A DNA stretch of 64,000 nucleotides, from NCBI RefSeq assembly GCF_001426085.1, contig NZ_LMRR01000004.1, positions 1 to 64,000 on the forward strand, in the 5' to 3' direction. Below the pieces are notes generated by a model. It was not told where the DNA came from and searched no databases. It worked only from the letters and a program-made list of their open reading frames with translations. Made by a program: the position numbers and the translations under genes. Position 1 is the first letter of the stretch. Every line of letters begins with the position of its first letter. This stretch comes from Rhodococcus sp. Leaf278. Lineage in GTDB: Bacteria; Actinomycetota; Actinomycetes; Mycobacteriales; Mycobacteriaceae. Of this stretch, positions 52,669-63,140 are shown piece by piece.

Positions 52669-53115
52669 CTAGAAGCCCACCAGACCCGACGCCAGGTCCG
52701 GAATGTCGAGCGAGCGGATGGCCTCGTCTCGAACGTCCGAACACGTCTCGGTCGTGATGTCGTCGACGATCGCCCGGTTCTGCACCACCTGCAGGTTGAT
52801 GACGCCGCTCTGCGCCGCCCAGGTCTGCACCAGAATATTCAGACCGCCCCGCCCGAGCGTGGGACCCTGAACGCGCCAATTGGACAGCTGCGCTTCCAGA
52901 TCGGTGCACAACTGCTGCTTCTGGGCATCGGTGATCACTGCTTGCGCAGGCGTCGACGTGATCGTGGTGGTCGGTGCGACCGTCGTCGTGGACGACGAAC
53001 CGGTGTTGGTGGTATCGGTGCTGCATGCGCCCACGAGAGTGAGCAGCGCAGCCGCACCGGCCAGTGCGACTGCGCTTCTACCTGCGATGGACGTAGTACC
53101 CCGTCTGGTTGTCAT
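52669..53115 (-). CDS. Lipoprotein of unknown function
   Basis: A 148-residue lipoprotein: signal peptide with the lipobox TLVGAC (Cys about residue 31), a Thr/Ser-rich linker (TNTGSSSTTTVAPTTTITST), and a folded part of about 85 residues with two Cys (QLCTDLE, ETCSDVR) and the phrase LNILVQTWAAQSGVINLQVV. I do not recognise a family. It lies between panB and proline iminopeptidase, all in one direction, with 31 bases to panB, so it may be co-transcribed with them. Confidence 0.72.
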   Translation of the reverse strand: MTTRRGTTSIAGRSAVALAGAAALLTLVGACSTDTTNTGSSSTTTVAPTTTITSTPAQAVITDAQKQQLCTDLEAQLSNWRVQGPTLGRGGLNILVQTWAAQSGVINLQVVQNRAIVDDITTETCSDVRDEAIRSLDIPDLASGLVGF

Positions 53116-53146
53116 GGCCTCGAGTGTGCCATCCGAACCGGAAAGA

Positions 53147-53998
53147 TCAGTAGCTGTGTTCGGGTCCGGGGAACACGCCCGAGCGAACCTCGGACATGTA
53201 CGTGGTGGCCGCGGTGCGCAGTGAATCGCCGACGTCGGCGAACTTCTTCACGAACTTCGCGGTCTTGCCGTTGGTGTATCCGGCCATGTCCTGCCACACC
53301 AGTACCTGTGCGTCGCATTCGTTGCCCGCACCGATGCCCACCGTCGGGATCGTGAGCTTGCGCGTGACCTGTCCGGCGATGTCGGCGGGAACCATCTCCA
53401 TGACGACGGCGAACGCACCGGCCTCCTGGACCGCGATGGCGTCGGCCACCAGCTGCTCGGACGCGTCGCCGCGGCCCTGCACCCGGAAGCCGCCGAGGGT
53501 GTTGACACTCTGCGGAGTGAAGCCCACATGGGCCATTACCGGAATGCCCGCGGCAGTGATGGCGGCGATCTGGCCCGCGACGCGTTCGCCGCCTTCGAGC
53601 TTGACCGCGCCTGCGAGACCTTCCTTCATGAACCGGACTGCCGTCTCCAGAGCCTGCTGCGGCGAGGCCTCGTAGGTTCCGAAGGGTAGGTCGGCGACAA
53701 CCAGAGCGTGCGGCGCACCGCGGACCACTCCACGGACCAGCGGAAGCAGTTCGTCGACCGTGATCGGGACGGTGGTGTCGTAGCCGTAGACGACGTTCGC
53801 AGCAGAATCACCGACGAGGAGAACCGGAACGCCGGCTTCCTCGAAAATGCGCGCACTGGAGTAGTCGTACGCGGTGAGCATTCCCCAGCGCTCTCCCTCT
53901 GCCTTCATCTGCAACAGGTGGTGGGTGCGGGTCTTACGAGTCAACGCGCTGGAAGGTACTTCGTCGGAGGAGCCGCCGTACACAGCAGTTTCGGACAT
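53147..53998 (-). CDS. panB: 3-methyl-2-oxobutanoate hydroxymethyltransferase PanB
   Basis: A 283-residue enzyme that makes ketopantoate from 2-oxoisovalerate and methylene-tetrahydrofolate, the first step of pantothenate (CoA) synthesis. ATG 53998 has AAAGGGAC upstream. Family motifs: [39 protein letters not shown] (Mg site), [33 protein letters not shown] and [19 protein letters not shown]. The collinear mycobacterial gene has the same place near glnA2. Confidence 0.95.
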   Translation of the reverse strand: MSETAVYGGSSDEVPSSALTRKTRTHHLLQMKAEGERWGMLTAYDYSSARIFEEAGVPVLLVGDSAANVVYGYDTTVPITVDELLPLVRGVVRGAPHALVVADLPFGTYEASPQQALETAVRFMKEGLAGAVKLEGGERVAGQIAAITAAGIPVMAHVGFTPQSVNTLGGFRVQGRGDASEQLVADAIAVQEAGAFAVVMEMVPADIAGQVTRKLTIPTVGIGAGNECDAQVLVWQDMAGYTNGKTAKFVKKFADVGDSLRTAATTYMSEVRSGVFPGPEHSY

Positions 53999-54116
53999 CT
54001 TTGTCCCTTTCTGGTCCTCGAGGCCCGCTCGGCGGGTCCCCGGGATGGGGTGTGATGACATCGACGAGTCTGCCACTGCGCAGGTTCCGCCGGAACGCTC
54101 CGGACAGTGCAATTCG

Positions 54117-55850
54117 TCACAGTGGATCGGGTGTTGCGTAGTCCCGCCACCCGTTGGTGATCGGCATCCGGCGGTCGCGCCCGAAGGCGCGAGAGGTGAC
54201 CTTGCTGCCGATCGGATACTGACGCCGCTTGTACTCCGACCCATCGACCTTACGGAGAATGTCCGCGACCACCGCCGCGTCGAAACCGGCCGCAACGATG
54301 TCGTCGTACCCCTGATCGTTGTCGACGTACCTGAACAGGATCGCGTCGAGTTCGTCGTAATCGGGCAACGAGTCGGTGTCGAGCTGTCCGGGCCTGAGCT
54401 CGGCGGACGGCGGCTTGTCGATGCTGGACTCGGGGATCGGAGGTACGTCTCCGCGGTCGGCAGCGGACTTGTTCCGCCACCGCGCCAACTCCCACACGAG
54501 CGACTTCGGTACGTCCTTGATCGGCGCGAAGCCGCCGACCGCATCGCCGTAGATGGTCGAATAGCCAACGGCCAGTTCGGATTTGTTGCCGGTGGCCAGA
54601 ACCAGATGGCCGAATGTGTTCGACAGTGCCATCAGCGTCATGCCGCGGCAGCGCGCCTGAATGTTCTCCTCGGCCAGTCCGGTCAGGTGCAGCTGGTCGA
54701 CGAAGGAGGCGACCATGTCGGCAATGGGCTCGACGCTGAAGTGGATACCGGTGCGCGACGCAAGATCCTCTGCATCGGTGCGGGAGTGACCCGAGGAGTA
54801 CGTCGACGGCATCGACACTGCGTGCACAGCATCGCTGCCGAGGGCATCGACGGCGAGGGCCGCAACCACCGCCGAGTCGATGCCACCCGACAAACCCAGA
54901 GCCACAGAACGAAAGCCGTTCTTGTGCACGTAATCTCGTAAGCCGGTCACCAGCGCGCCCCACACCTGTTCCTCGGCACAGGCAACGTCGGACAGAAACG
55001 GCTCGGCTCGCTGCCAGCCGGTGATCGCGACGTCGGGCAGAGTTACCCGATCGATGCCCCAACCGGGCACCGCGACCGCGTCGGGACGTGGATCGGTGGG
55101 CGCGTCCACGTCGACGATCAACAGATGCTCGACGAATTGCGGGGAGCGCCCCCAAGTGGAACCGTCGGGGCCGATGACGAAGCTCGCCCCGTCGAACACC
55201 AGCTCGTCCTGTCCGCCGACCACGTTCACGTAGGCGATCGGGACGCCGATCTCGTTGGCCCGGCGCGCGGCGATGGAGTGCCGTACCTCGTTCTTGCCTC
55301 GCTCGAAGGGGCTGGCGTTGAGGCAGAGCAACATGTCGACACCCGCTGCCCCATATGCTGCCACCGACCCGCCTGACTGCCAGATGTCCTCGCAGACAAC
55401 AACTCCGAGCCTGACCTCGTTGATCTCGACGATGCTCAAGCGGGATCCGGGAGCGAAATATCGGGCCTCGTCGAACACTCGGTAGGTGGGAAGGGAGTGC
55501 TTGTCGTAGCGAGTTGCCACCCGTCCGTCGACGATCACCGCGGCACTGTTACGGGAGCCCCCGGCATCGCGATCGAGGTAGCCCACCACCACGATGCGGT
55601 CGCCGCAGCCGGCGGCATCGAGAGCCGTGGCCAATTCGGTCAGGGCTCCGACCGACGCGGCGGCGAACGACGGCCGAAGAGCCAGGTCCTCCACGGGATA
55701 TCCCGTCAGGGCCATCTCGGGAAACACCACCACGTTGGCACCGTCGTGGGCGGCGCGGACCGTCCATTCGACGATTGCGGCGGAGTTCGCCGTCAGATCG
55801 CCGACGACGGAGTTGGTCTGGGCAAGGGCGAGTCGGAGGGCCTGCACCAC
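54117..55850 (-). CDS. nadE: Glutamine-dependent NAD+ synthetase
   Basis: A two-domain protein of about 577 residues; GTG 55850 is the probable start although its RBS is weak. The N-terminal nitrilase-like glutaminase domain shows the triad: Glu in [15 protein letters not shown], Lys in [15 protein letters not shown] and Cys in [13 protein letters not shown]. The C-terminal synthetase domain has the ATP loop [17 protein letters not shown] and [18 protein letters not shown]. It makes NAD+ from deamido-NAD+ with glutamine as ammonia source. It is shorter than the mycobacterial NadE and does not lie at its usual locus, so a second copy may exist elsewhere. Confidence 0.93.
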   Translation of the reverse strand: MVQALRLALAQTNSVVGDLTANSAAIVEWTVRAAHDGANVVVFPEMALTGYPVEDLALRPSFAAASVGALTELATALDAAGCGDRIVVVGYLDRDAGGSRNSAAVIVDGRVATRYDKHSLPTYRVFDEARYFAPGSRLSIVEINEVRLGVVVCEDIWQSGGSVAAYGAAGVDMLLCLNASPFERGKNEVRHSIAARRANEIGVPIAYVNVVGGQDELVFDGASFVIGPDGSTWGRSPQFVEHLLIVDVDAPTDPRPDAVAVPGWGIDRVTLPDVAITGWQRAEPFLSDVACAEEQVWGALVTGLRDYVHKNGFRSVALGLSGGIDSAVVAALAVDALGSDAVHAVSMPSTYSSGHSRTDAEDLASRTGIHFSVEPIADMVASFVDQLHLTGLAEENIQARCRGMTLMALSNTFGHLVLATGNKSELAVGYSTIYGDAVGGFAPIKDVPKSLVWELARWRNKSAADRGDVPPIPESSIDKPPSAELRPGQLDTDSLPDYDELDAILFRYVDNDQGYDDIVAAGFDAAVVADILRKVDGSEYKRRQYPIGSKVTSRAFGRDRRMPITNGWRDYATPDPL

Positions 55851-55930
55851 GTAGACGCTAGTGCTCGGCGGCCGTCCCTGCCGGGCAGCGGGAATGGAGT
55901 GTGGTCGAAGAGACCTGGCACGATCGTGCC

Positions 55931-57493
55931 ATGAGAACGCGCACCAGGAACACGGCCATGGCGCTGTCCGCCATCGCCGTGTTGCTCGCAGGGTGCTCCG
56001 GCCCCGAGCCCACTGCCGCACCGGAGTCCTCCGATCGGCCCGAAGCATCGGCTTCGGTTGCCGGTCCTGTTCCTGCGGGTCTGGAGGCGTTCTACGACCA
56101 AACGCTCGACTGGGAGTCCTGCGATCGGTACAACACCGACGGCAGCGAACTGGGTGACTCCGTCGAGTGCGCGATGGTCACCGTGCCGCTCGACTACGCC
56201 GATCCCACCGGCACGACCATCGAGGTCGCGATATCCCGGACGCGGGCGGCGGGGGAGAAGATCGGATCGATCCTGATGAACCCCGGCGGCCCCGGCTCTT
56301 CGGGTCTGTATCTGGCGACCCAGGCCGATGGCACCGCCATTGCCGACCGCTTCGATCGCATCGGATTCGATCCGCGCGGGATCGGGGCCTCCGAACCGGA
56401 GGTGCGCTGTCTGACATCCGAGGAGGTCGACGAGGAACGGCGCGAGCCGGACGTCGATGTCAGCCCCGAGGGCATCGCAGCCACCGAGGCCGAGCATCGA
56501 GACTATGCCGCCCAGTGCGTCGACCGGACCGGAGCAGACATACTCGAGCACGTCGGCACCAGAGAAGTGGTGCGCGACATGGACGTCATCCGGGCAATTC
56601 TGGGCGACGAGAAGTTGACGTACGTGGGCTATTCCTACGGCACCCGCATCGGCACCGCCTACGCCGAGGAATTCCCGTCGAACGTTCGGGCGATGGTGCT
56701 CGACGGTGCGCTCGACCCCGACCAGTCACCCGTCGACGAGGCCGTCGCCCAGGGCGCGGCGTTCCAGACCGCGTTCGATCAGTTCGCCGCCGATTGTGCA
56801 CAGACCGACACCTGTCCGCTCGGAACCGATCCGGCGCAGGCCGTCGCACAGTTTCGATCCTTGGTCGACCCACTGATCGACCGTCCCGCCGAGACGACCG
56901 ACCCCCGGGGCCTCAGTTACGACGACGCGATCACCGGGGCTCAGCAGGCTCTGTACTCGCAGCAGCTGTGGCGGCTGCTGCGGGCGGGGTTGAACGAACT
57001 ACGCGACGGTCGGGGCGACACCCTGCTCCGCCTCGCCGACACCTACTCGGGGCGGCTGGAGGACGGTAGCTACACGAACATCGACGACGCGTTCAATGCC
57101 GTCCGATGCGTGGACGGGCCGCCGACCACGGACCGGGCGGCGGCCGACGAGGCCGACGCCAGGTTCCGCGCTGCCGCGCCGTATCTGGACGACGGCCGAG
57201 CCACCGGCAACGCGCCGCTCGACCTGTGCGCGTTCTGGCCGGTGCCGAACACGAGCGACCCGCATGTCGTCGACGTCGAGGGGCTGCCGACGCTGGTAGT
57301 GGTGTCGACGACCAACGACCCGGCCACTCCGTATCAGGCCGGAGTGGAATTGGCTGCGCAGCTGCGAGGGAATCTCGTGACCTACGAGGGCACCCAGCAC
57401 ACGGTGGCGTTCTCGGGCGTGGGTTGCATCGACGATCCGCTGGTGAATTACCTCGTCGATCTGGTCCCGCCGGGTGACGGATTGCGCTGCTGA
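55931..57493 (+). CDS. Hip1/CaeA-like lipoprotein alpha/beta hydrolase
   Basis: A 520-residue lipoprotein from ATG 55931 with lipobox VLLAGC (Cys about residue 22). The fold is an S33 alpha/beta hydrolase of the tripeptidyl-aminopeptidase type: oxyanion region SILMNPGGPGSSG, FDPRGIGASEPEVRC, nucleophile in YVGYSYGTRIGTAYAEEFP, Asp region VVVSTTNDPATPYQAG and His in EGTQHTVAFSG. It matches Rv2223c/Rv2224c (Hip1), cell-wall-associated proteases next to glnA2 in mycobacteria. Its likely place is the outer face of the cell membrane or wall. It diverges from nadE. Confidence 0.88.
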   Translation: MRTRTRNTAMALSAIAVLLAGCSGPEPTAAPESSDRPEASASVAGPVPAGLEAFYDQTLDWESCDRYNTDGSELGDSVECAMVTVPLDYADPTGTTIEVAISRTRAAGEKIGSILMNPGGPGSSGLYLATQADGTAIADRFDRIGFDPRGIGASEPEVRCLTSEEVDEERREPDVDVSPEGIAATEAEHRDYAAQCVDRTGADILEHVGTREVVRDMDVIRAILGDEKLTYVGYSYGTRIGTAYAEEFPSNVRAMVLDGALDPDQSPVDEAVAQGAAFQTAFDQFAADCAQTDTCPLGTDPAQAVAQFRSLVDPLIDRPAETTDPRGLSYDDAITGAQQALYSQQLWRLLRAGLNELRDGRGDTLLRLADTYSGRLEDGSYTNIDDAFNAVRCVDGPPTTDRAAADEADARFRAAAPYLDDGRATGNAPLDLCAFWPVPNTSDPHVVDVEGLPTLVVVSTTNDPATPYQAGVELAAQLRGNLVTYEGTQHTVAFSGVGCIDDPLVNYLVDLVPPGDGLRC

Positions 57494-57556
57494 CCTGCTA
57501 CCTCACCCGTCGCGATGTGGGCAGAGAGTTTCACGAAGTGAGACTGAATTCACGAT

Positions 57557-57572
57557 GTAACACAGATTTAAC
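57557..57572. promoter_or_regulatory. Candidate GlnR box upstream of glnA2
   Basis: GTAAC-ACAGAT-TTAAC fits the half-site spacing of the actinobacterial nitrogen regulator GlnR (GTnAC-N6-GnAAC-like) with one weak position. It lies 24 bases before the glnA2 start. Supported only by pattern and gene function. Confidence 0.4.
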
Positions 57573-57595
57573 TCCGTTTGCTTACTCTCGCGTTC

Positions 57596-58936
57596 ATGGA
57601 TCGTCAAAAGGAATTCGTGCTCCGGACCCTCGAAGAGCGCGACATTCGTTTCGTCCGCCTCTGGTTCACCGACGTTCTCGGGTATCTGAAGTCGGTGGCC
57701 ATCGCCCCCGCCGAGCTCGAAGGTGCATTCGACGAGGGAATCGGCTTCGACGGTAGCGCCATCGAAGGATTCGCCCGAGTCTCCGAGGCCGACACGGTCG
57801 CCAAGCCCGATCCCTCGACGTTCCAAATTCTTCCGTGGTCCACCAGCAAGGGCCACCAGCACTCTGCTCGCATGTTCTGCGACATCGCCATGCCCGACGG
57901 CTCGCCGTCCTGGGCCGACTCTCGCCACGTGCTGCGTCGCCAGCTGAGCAAGGCCGCAGACCTCGGATTCAGTTGCTACGTACACCCCGAGATCGAGTTC
58001 TTCCTGCTCAAGGATGCTCCCCAGGACGGCTCACCACCGACCCCCGCGGACAACGGCGGCTACTTCGATCAGGCCGTGCACGATTCGGCCCCGAACTTTC
58101 GCAGGCATGCCATCGACGCACTCGAGTCGATGGGGATCTCGGTGGAGTTCAGCCACCACGAGGCTGCACCCGGACAGCAGGAGATCGACCTGCGGTACGC
58201 CGACGCTCTGTCGATGGCCGACAACATCATGACCTTCCGCTACGTGGTCAAAGAGGTCGCCATCGAAGAGGGTGTGCGCGCGACGTTCATGCCCAAGCCG
58301 TTCAGCGATCAGGCCGGCTCGGCGATGCATACGCACATGAGCCTCTTCGAGGGCGACACCAACGCCTTCCATAACCCGGACGATCCGATGCAGCTGTCGG
58401 AGACCGGCAAGTCCTTCATCGCCGGCATTCTCGAGCACGCCAACGAAATCAGTGCGGTGACCAACCAGTGGGTCAACTCCTACAAGAGGCTCGTACGCGG
58501 CGGCGAGGCCCCTACCGCCGCGTCCTGGGGACCGGCCAACAGGTCGGCGCTGATCCGCGTGCCGATGTACACCCCGAACAAGGCCTCGTCGCGTCGCGTC
58601 GAGATTCGTAGCCCCGATTCCGCCTGCAATCCGTATCTGGCGTTCGCAGTACTCCTGGCGGCCGGTCTGCGCGGAATCGAGAAGGGCTACACCCTCCCGC
58701 CCGAGGCCGAGGAAGACGTGTGGGCACTGACTTCCGCCGAGCGTCGCGCCATGGGCTACAAGGAATTGCCCGGCAACCTCGATCAGGCGTTGAACGCGAT
58801 GGAGGGTTCCGAGCTGGTCGCAGAAGCGCTGGGCGAGCACGTGTTCGACTTCTTCCTGCGCAACAAGCGTCGTGAGTGGGAGGAATACCGCAGTCACGTC
58901 ACGCCGTACGAGCTGAGGGCGTACCTGGGTCTTTAA
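57596..58936 (+). CDS. glnA2: Type I glutamine synthetase GlnA2
   Basis: A 446-residue glutamine synthetase of the short GSI-alpha-like type. The N-terminal beta-grasp (VRLWFTDVLGYLKSVAIAPA), DEGIGFDGSAIEGFARVSEA with the D-latch region, the catalytic metal ligands HPEIEFFL and HTHMSLFE, and the C-terminal RRVEIRSPDSACNPYLAFAV are all present. It is nearly the same length and sequence as the mycobacterial GlnA2 (Rv2222c). The adenylylation loop Tyr of GlnA1-type enzymes is not evident, as expected. ATG 57596 gives the family N terminus MDRQKEFVLRTLEERDIRF. Confidence 0.94.
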   Translation: MDRQKEFVLRTLEERDIRFVRLWFTDVLGYLKSVAIAPAELEGAFDEGIGFDGSAIEGFARVSEADTVAKPDPSTFQILPWSTSKGHQHSARMFCDIAMPDGSPSWADSRHVLRRQLSKAADLGFSCYVHPEIEFFLLKDAPQDGSPPTPADNGGYFDQAVHDSAPNFRRHAIDALESMGISVEFSHHEAAPGQQEIDLRYADALSMADNIMTFRYVVKEVAIEEGVRATFMPKPFSDQAGSAMHTHMSLFEGDTNAFHNPDDPMQLSETGKSFIAGILEHANEISAVTNQWVNSYKRLVRGGEAPTAASWGPANRSALIRVPMYTPNKASSRRVEIRSPDSACNPYLAFAVLLAAGLRGIEKGYTLPPEAEEDVWALTSAERRAMGYKELPGNLDQALNAMEGSELVAEALGEHVFDFFLRNKRREWEEYRSHVTPYELRAYLGL

Positions 58937-58948
58937 CAACCCAGGTAC
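58921..58948. terminator. Hairpin spanning the glnA2 stop codon
   Basis: GTACCTGGGT pairs exactly with ACCCAGGTAC around CTTTAACA; the stop codon lies in the loop. No T run follows. It may partly terminate transcription or shield the mRNA 3' end before glnE, which is 125 bases downstream. Confidence 0.45.
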
Positions 58949-59061
58949 GTCATGGGCTACGTTCTAGTCGATCGAGAATGTAGTTCCGATGCCGGCGCGG
59001 GCACCCTCGCGCCGCATTACCGACGACGGGGTAAAACTGTGGCACGCCGAGGTGGATTCTG

Positions 59062-62000
59062 ATGGTGCGTCCTCCGACTTCGAGATCCGTCGTTCCCGGG
59101 CCGGGCCGTCTCGGTCTTGTCGAAGAATCTGCTCCGAACGACTTGCGCACCCTCGGTTGGACGGGTGAAGAAAGCCTCGAACTGCTGTGGTCGCTCTCGC
59201 GTGCCCCCAACGCCGATCTCGCGCTGCGCACTCTGGTGCGAATGTACGAGTTGCTCGGTGCCGGTTGGGCGGAGTTCGACGCCGCACTCCGTGACGACAA
59301 GGGATTCCGTGGCCGGCTCCTGGGTCTCGTCGGCGCGTCCAGCGCGCTCGCCGACCACCTCGTTGCCGACGACACCACCTGGCGATTGTTGCTGACCGCA
59401 GAAGGTCAGAGCAGCGGAGTATCGGCGAAGATCCAATTGCCCACCAAGGCAACGCTGGTCGCCGAACTGCTCGAGGCCGTCGGGGCCGAGCCGGAGACCG
59501 GGCCCAACGCCGCGCCCGATCTGTATCGGGCGTCCGTCACCGGGCCGCCCGCGGTGATCGCACTGCGCAAGAAATACCGCGACCAGATCATGGTGCTGGC
59601 GGCATACGACCTCGCCGCGACCGTCGAGAACGAACCCGTCCTGCCGTACACGGTCGTGGGAGCCCAACTGTCCGATATGGCAGACGCGGCGCTCACCGCG
59701 GCTCTGTCGGTAGCCGTGGCGACCGTGTGTCCCGATGCCCCGTGTCCGATGCGGCTGGCGGTTATCGCCATGGGCAAATGCGGTGCGCGCGAACTCAATT
59801 ACGTATCCGACGTCGATGTCGTGTTCGTCGCCGAACCCGCCGACGCGCAGGCCAGCCGCATCGCGGGTGAGATGATGCGCATCGGATCGTCCGCATTCTT
59901 CGAGGTTGACGCCGCCCTGCGTCCCGAGGGCAAACGCGGCGAACTGGTCCGCACCCTGGATTCGCATGTGGCGTACTACAAGCGGTGGGCCAAGACCTGG
60001 GAGTTCCAGGCGCTGCTCAAGGCCAGGCCGATGACCGGTGACATCGCACTCGGCAACGACTACGTCGACGCGGTCAACCCTATGGTGTGGCTGGCCAGTC
60101 AGCGCGAGGACTTCGTGCCGGAAGTGCGCGCGATGCGTCGTCGCGTCGAAGAGATGGTGCCGCCCGAGCTTCGTGAACGGGAGATCAAACTCGGACGCGG
60201 CAGTCTGCGGGACGTCGAATTCGCCGTCCAGCTCCTGCAATTGGTGCACGGTCGTACCGACGAGTCGCTACGCGTGCTCGGCACGACCGACGCGTTGACC
60301 GCACTCACCGAGGGCGGCTACGTCGGCCGCGACGACGCCGCGAATCTGACGGCGTCCTACGAATTCCTGCGGCTGATCGAGCACCGCCTGCAGATGCAGA
60401 GGATGCGGCGCACGCACACCCTGCCTCCGCAGGACGACGAGGAAGCTCTGCGATGGTTGGCACGCTCGGCGCACATGCGACCGGACGGCAATCGCGACGC
60501 TCTCGGCGTACTGAACGCCGAGATCAAGCGCAACGCGCAACGCATCAGGCGACTGCACGCCAAGCTCTTCTACCGGCCACTGCTGGACTCGGTGGTCAAG
60601 TTCGACTCGGAGACAGTGCGATTGACTCCGGATGCCGCGACCCGACAGCTCGCCGCGCTCGGATACCAGACCCCGCAGAACGCACTGGGTCACCTGCGCG
60701 CGCTCGTCGGCACAGGCACCCGCCGCGGTCAGATCCAGGCCGTGCTGCTTCCGACTCTGCTGGAGTGGCTCGCGGACACCCCCGACCCGGACGCCGGTCT
60801 CCTCAACTATCGCCGACTGTCGGAATCGGCAGGTGAGCAGACCTGGTTCCTGCGGGTACTTCGCGACGAAGGCGCAGTGGCTCAGCGGTTGATGATCGTG
60901 CTCGGATCCTCGGCGTACGTACCGGATCTGCTGATCAAGGCCCCCGAGGTCATTCGGCTGTTCGCCGACGGCCCCACCGGCCCGCGACTTCTCGATGTCG
61001 AGCCCGAAGAGACCTATCGCGCCATCCTGTCGTCCTCGGCCCGTTACGAGGATCCGGTGCGGGCGATCAACGCGGCCAGGGCGCTGCGGCGTCACGAGCT
61101 GGCCCGGGTGGCGTCGGCAGACATCCTCGGCATGCTCGACGTGCCTGCGGTATGCCGGGCGCTGTCGTCGGTCTGGGCCGCCGTCATCAATGCGGCTCTT
61201 GCCGCTGCCATCAGAGCCAGCGAGATCGAGCGCGGCGAACCGGCACCGGCAACTCTGGCCGTCATCGGCATGGGGCGGCTCGGCGGCGGCGAACTCGGCT
61301 ACGGCAGCGATGCGGACGTGCTGTTCGTCTGCGAACCGGTGGAGGGCATCGACGAGACCGTTGCAGTCAAGTGGGCCAACACCATTGCCGACCGCATCCG
61401 CAAACTGCTCGGAGCGCCCAGCACCGACCCGCCGCTCGAGGTCGACACCGGCCTGCGACCAGAAGGGCGCAACGGGCCGGTGGTGCGCACCCTGGCGTCG
61501 TACGCCGCCTACTACTCGCAGTGGGCGCAGGCCTGGGAAGTGCAGGCACTGCTGCGCGCGCACCAGGTGGCCGGTGACCAAGACCTCGGTATTCGGTTCC
61601 TGTTGATGGCCGACAAGGTGCGTTATCCCGAGGGTGGAGTGTCCGCCGACGCCGTTCGTGAAATTCGCCGTATCAAGGCACGGATCGACTCCGAACGGCT
61701 CCCCAAGGGAGCCGACCCGGCGACCCACACCAAGCTCGGACGCGGGGGACTGGCCGACATCGAGTGGACGGTCCAGCTGATCCAGCTCCGGTACGCGCAC
61801 AAAGTTCTTTCGCTGCACAACACCTCGACGCTGCAATCTCTCGACGCGATCGGGGCGGCCGAGCTGATGAGCGAAACAGACATCGAACTGCTACGCGAAG
61901 CGTGGATCCTGGCGACGAAAGCGCGCAACGCGCTCGTTCTGGTGCGCGGCAAACCGACCGACCAGCTGCCGGCCCCCGGTGCGGTGCTGTCCGCCGTGGC

Positions 62001-62109
62001 GCAGGTGGCGGGGTGGGAGAACGGCGACGCGGGGGCGTTCCTGGACAACTACCTGCGCGTCACGCGTCGGGCAAAAGCAGTGGTGGAGCGGACGTTCGGC
62101 GGTGCCTAG
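59062..62109 (+). CDS. glnE: Glutamine synthetase adenylyltransferase GlnE
   Basis: A 1015-residue bifunctional enzyme with two nucleotidyltransferase halves. In the N-terminal deadenylylating half, [20 protein letters not shown] holds the GS-x-D-x-D type metal site; in the C-terminal adenylylating half it is [20 protein letters not shown]. Each half has the following [20 protein letters not shown]- or [20 protein letters not shown]-type helical domain. It controls activity of glutamine synthetase by adding or removing AMP in response to nitrogen. RBS GAGGTGG precedes ATG 59062. Confidence 0.95.
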   Translation: MVRPPTSRSVVPGPGRLGLVEESAPNDLRTLGWTGEESLELLWSLSRAPNADLALRTLVRMYELLGAGWAEFDAALRDDKGFRGRLLGLVGASSALADHLVADDTTWRLLLTAEGQSSGVSAKIQLPTKATLVAELLEAVGAEPETGPNAAPDLYRASVTGPPAVIALRKKYRDQIMVLAAYDLAATVENEPVLPYTVVGAQLSDMADAALTAALSVAVATVCPDAPCPMRLAVIAMGKCGARELNYVSDVDVVFVAEPADAQASRIAGEMMRIGSSAFFEVDAALRPEGKRGELVRTLDSHVAYYKRWAKTWEFQALLKARPMTGDIALGNDYVDAVNPMVWLASQREDFVPEVRAMRRRVEEMVPPELREREIKLGRGSLRDVEFAVQLLQLVHGRTDESLRVLGTTDALTALTEGGYVGRDDAANLTASYEFLRLIEHRLQMQRMRRTHTLPPQDDEEALRWLARSAHMRPDGNRDALGVLNAEIKRNAQRIRRLHAKLFYRPLLDSVVKFDSETVRLTPDAATRQLAALGYQTPQNALGHLRALVGTGTRRGQIQAVLLPTLLEWLADTPDPDAGLLNYRRLSESAGEQTWFLRVLRDEGAVAQRLMIVLGSSAYVPDLLIKAPEVIRLFADGPTGPRLLDVEPEETYRAILSSSARYEDPVRAINAARALRRHELARVASADILGMLDVPAVCRALSSVWAAVINAALAAAIRASEIERGEPAPATLAVIGMGRLGGGELGYGSDADVLFVCEPVEGIDETVAVKWANTIADRIRKLLGAPSTDPPLEVDTGLRPEGRNGPVVRTLASYAAYYSQWAQAWEVQALLRAHQVAGDQDLGIRFLLMADKVRYPEGGVSADAVREIRRIKARIDSERLPKGADPATHTKLGRGGLADIEWTVQLIQLRYAHKVLSLHNTSTLQSLDAIGAAELMSETDIELLREAWILATKARNALVLVRGKPTDQLPAPGAVLSAVAQVAGWENGDAGAFLDNYLRVTRRAKAVVERTFGGA

Positions 62110-62121
62110 TCCCATCTCCCT

Positions 62122-63105
62122 CTAGTCACCGTCGACGGTGACGAAGCCCTGCTTCACCATCCAGTCGCGCGCGACATCTGCTGGCTCACGGCCGTCTATG
62201 TCCACCTGCCGGTTGAGCTCGGTGATCTCGTCGTTCGTCAACACTGCGGAGATCGGAGCGGTGACCTCGGCGATCTCCGGGTATTGCTCGGCGATCGGCG
62301 TGCGGATCACGACCGTGGCGTTGTAGCGGGGAAAGAATCTCTTGTCGTCCTGAATCACTGTCAGATCCAGGCCTTTGATGCGGCCGTCGGTGGTGAACAC
62401 TTCACCGAACGTGCACTGCGAACCGTCGGCTGTTGCTTGATAGATGATGCCGCCCTGCAACACCTGCCGCGGAACGACATTGGGGTCGAAGCCGTAGGCA
62501 GCGGCCATACCCGGAAACCCGTCCTGTCGCGAATTGAACTCGGTTTCCACACAGGTCTGTGCCGCGGCCGGATCGGTCTTGGCGAGCGCGGCATAGTCCG
62601 ACAGCGTCTTGATGCCGGTCGCGTCTGCCGTTGCCTGATTCATCGCAAGTGCATACGTGTTGTCCATCGGTGCTGGGTTGACCCAGGTGAGTCCGTTGGC
62701 CGCGTCCTGGTCGCGTAGGGCTTCGAACTGCCCGGTGGCGTCCGGGATGGCGGTTTCGTTTCCCAGGAAGTTGATCCAGGCTGTACCGGTGTATTCGTAA
62801 GTGACGTCCACCTGGCCGGAGACCATAGCTTGTCGAGTGCTGTTGGACCCCGAAATGTTGGTGAGATCGCGAACGTCGGCTCCGGCGGCCACCAGTCCGA
62901 ATTCGAGTATGTATCCCAGGATCACCTGCTCGGTGAATTCTTTCGAGCCGACGATCAACTTTGCGCCCTCGAGACCAGGCACAGGTTGGATGCTGCCGGG
63001 TTCCACGGACAGCGGCACCGCACTACCCGACTCCAGACCGCAACTCGTCAGCGCCGTCAGCAGAACGGCGCACAGGGCAATCGATCGTCGTACGGTGTGC
63101 CGCAT
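62122..63105 (-). CDS. Osmoprotectant/choline-type ABC substrate-binding lipoprotein
   Basis: A 327-residue lipoprotein (lipobox TALTSC, Cys about 22) of the ProX/OpuBC/OsmF fold. LIVGSKEFTEQVILGYILEF at the start of the mature domain, ISGSNSTRQAMVSGQVDVTY with YEYTGTAWINF, and the C-terminal LTNDEITELNRQVDIDGREP are characteristic. Binds glycine betaine, choline or a related quaternary amine for an ABC importer. RBS AAGGA precedes ATG 63105. The gene lies 35 bases after a close paralogue on the same strand; permease and ATPase genes are presumably further right. Confidence 0.9.
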   Translation of the reverse strand: MRHTVRRSIALCAVLLTALTSCGLESGSAVPLSVEPGSIQPVPGLEGAKLIVGSKEFTEQVILGYILEFGLVAAGADVRDLTNISGSNSTRQAMVSGQVDVTYEYTGTAWINFLGNETAIPDATGQFEALRDQDAANGLTWVNPAPMDNTYALAMNQATADATGIKTLSDYAALAKTDPAAAQTCVETEFNSRQDGFPGMAAAYGFDPNVVPRQVLQGGIIYQATADGSQCTFGEVFTTDGRIKGLDLTVIQDDKRFFPRYNATVVIRTPIAEQYPEIAEVTAPISAVLTNDEITELNRQVDIDGREPADVARDWMVKQGFVTVDGD

Positions 63106-63140
63106 CAGCTTCGGTCCTTACGGTTCGAGGTAAGAGACGG

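Noticed and set aside
59017-60249. A 410-codon minus-strand open frame opposite glnE
   Set aside because: Shadow of glnE with no recognisable domain.
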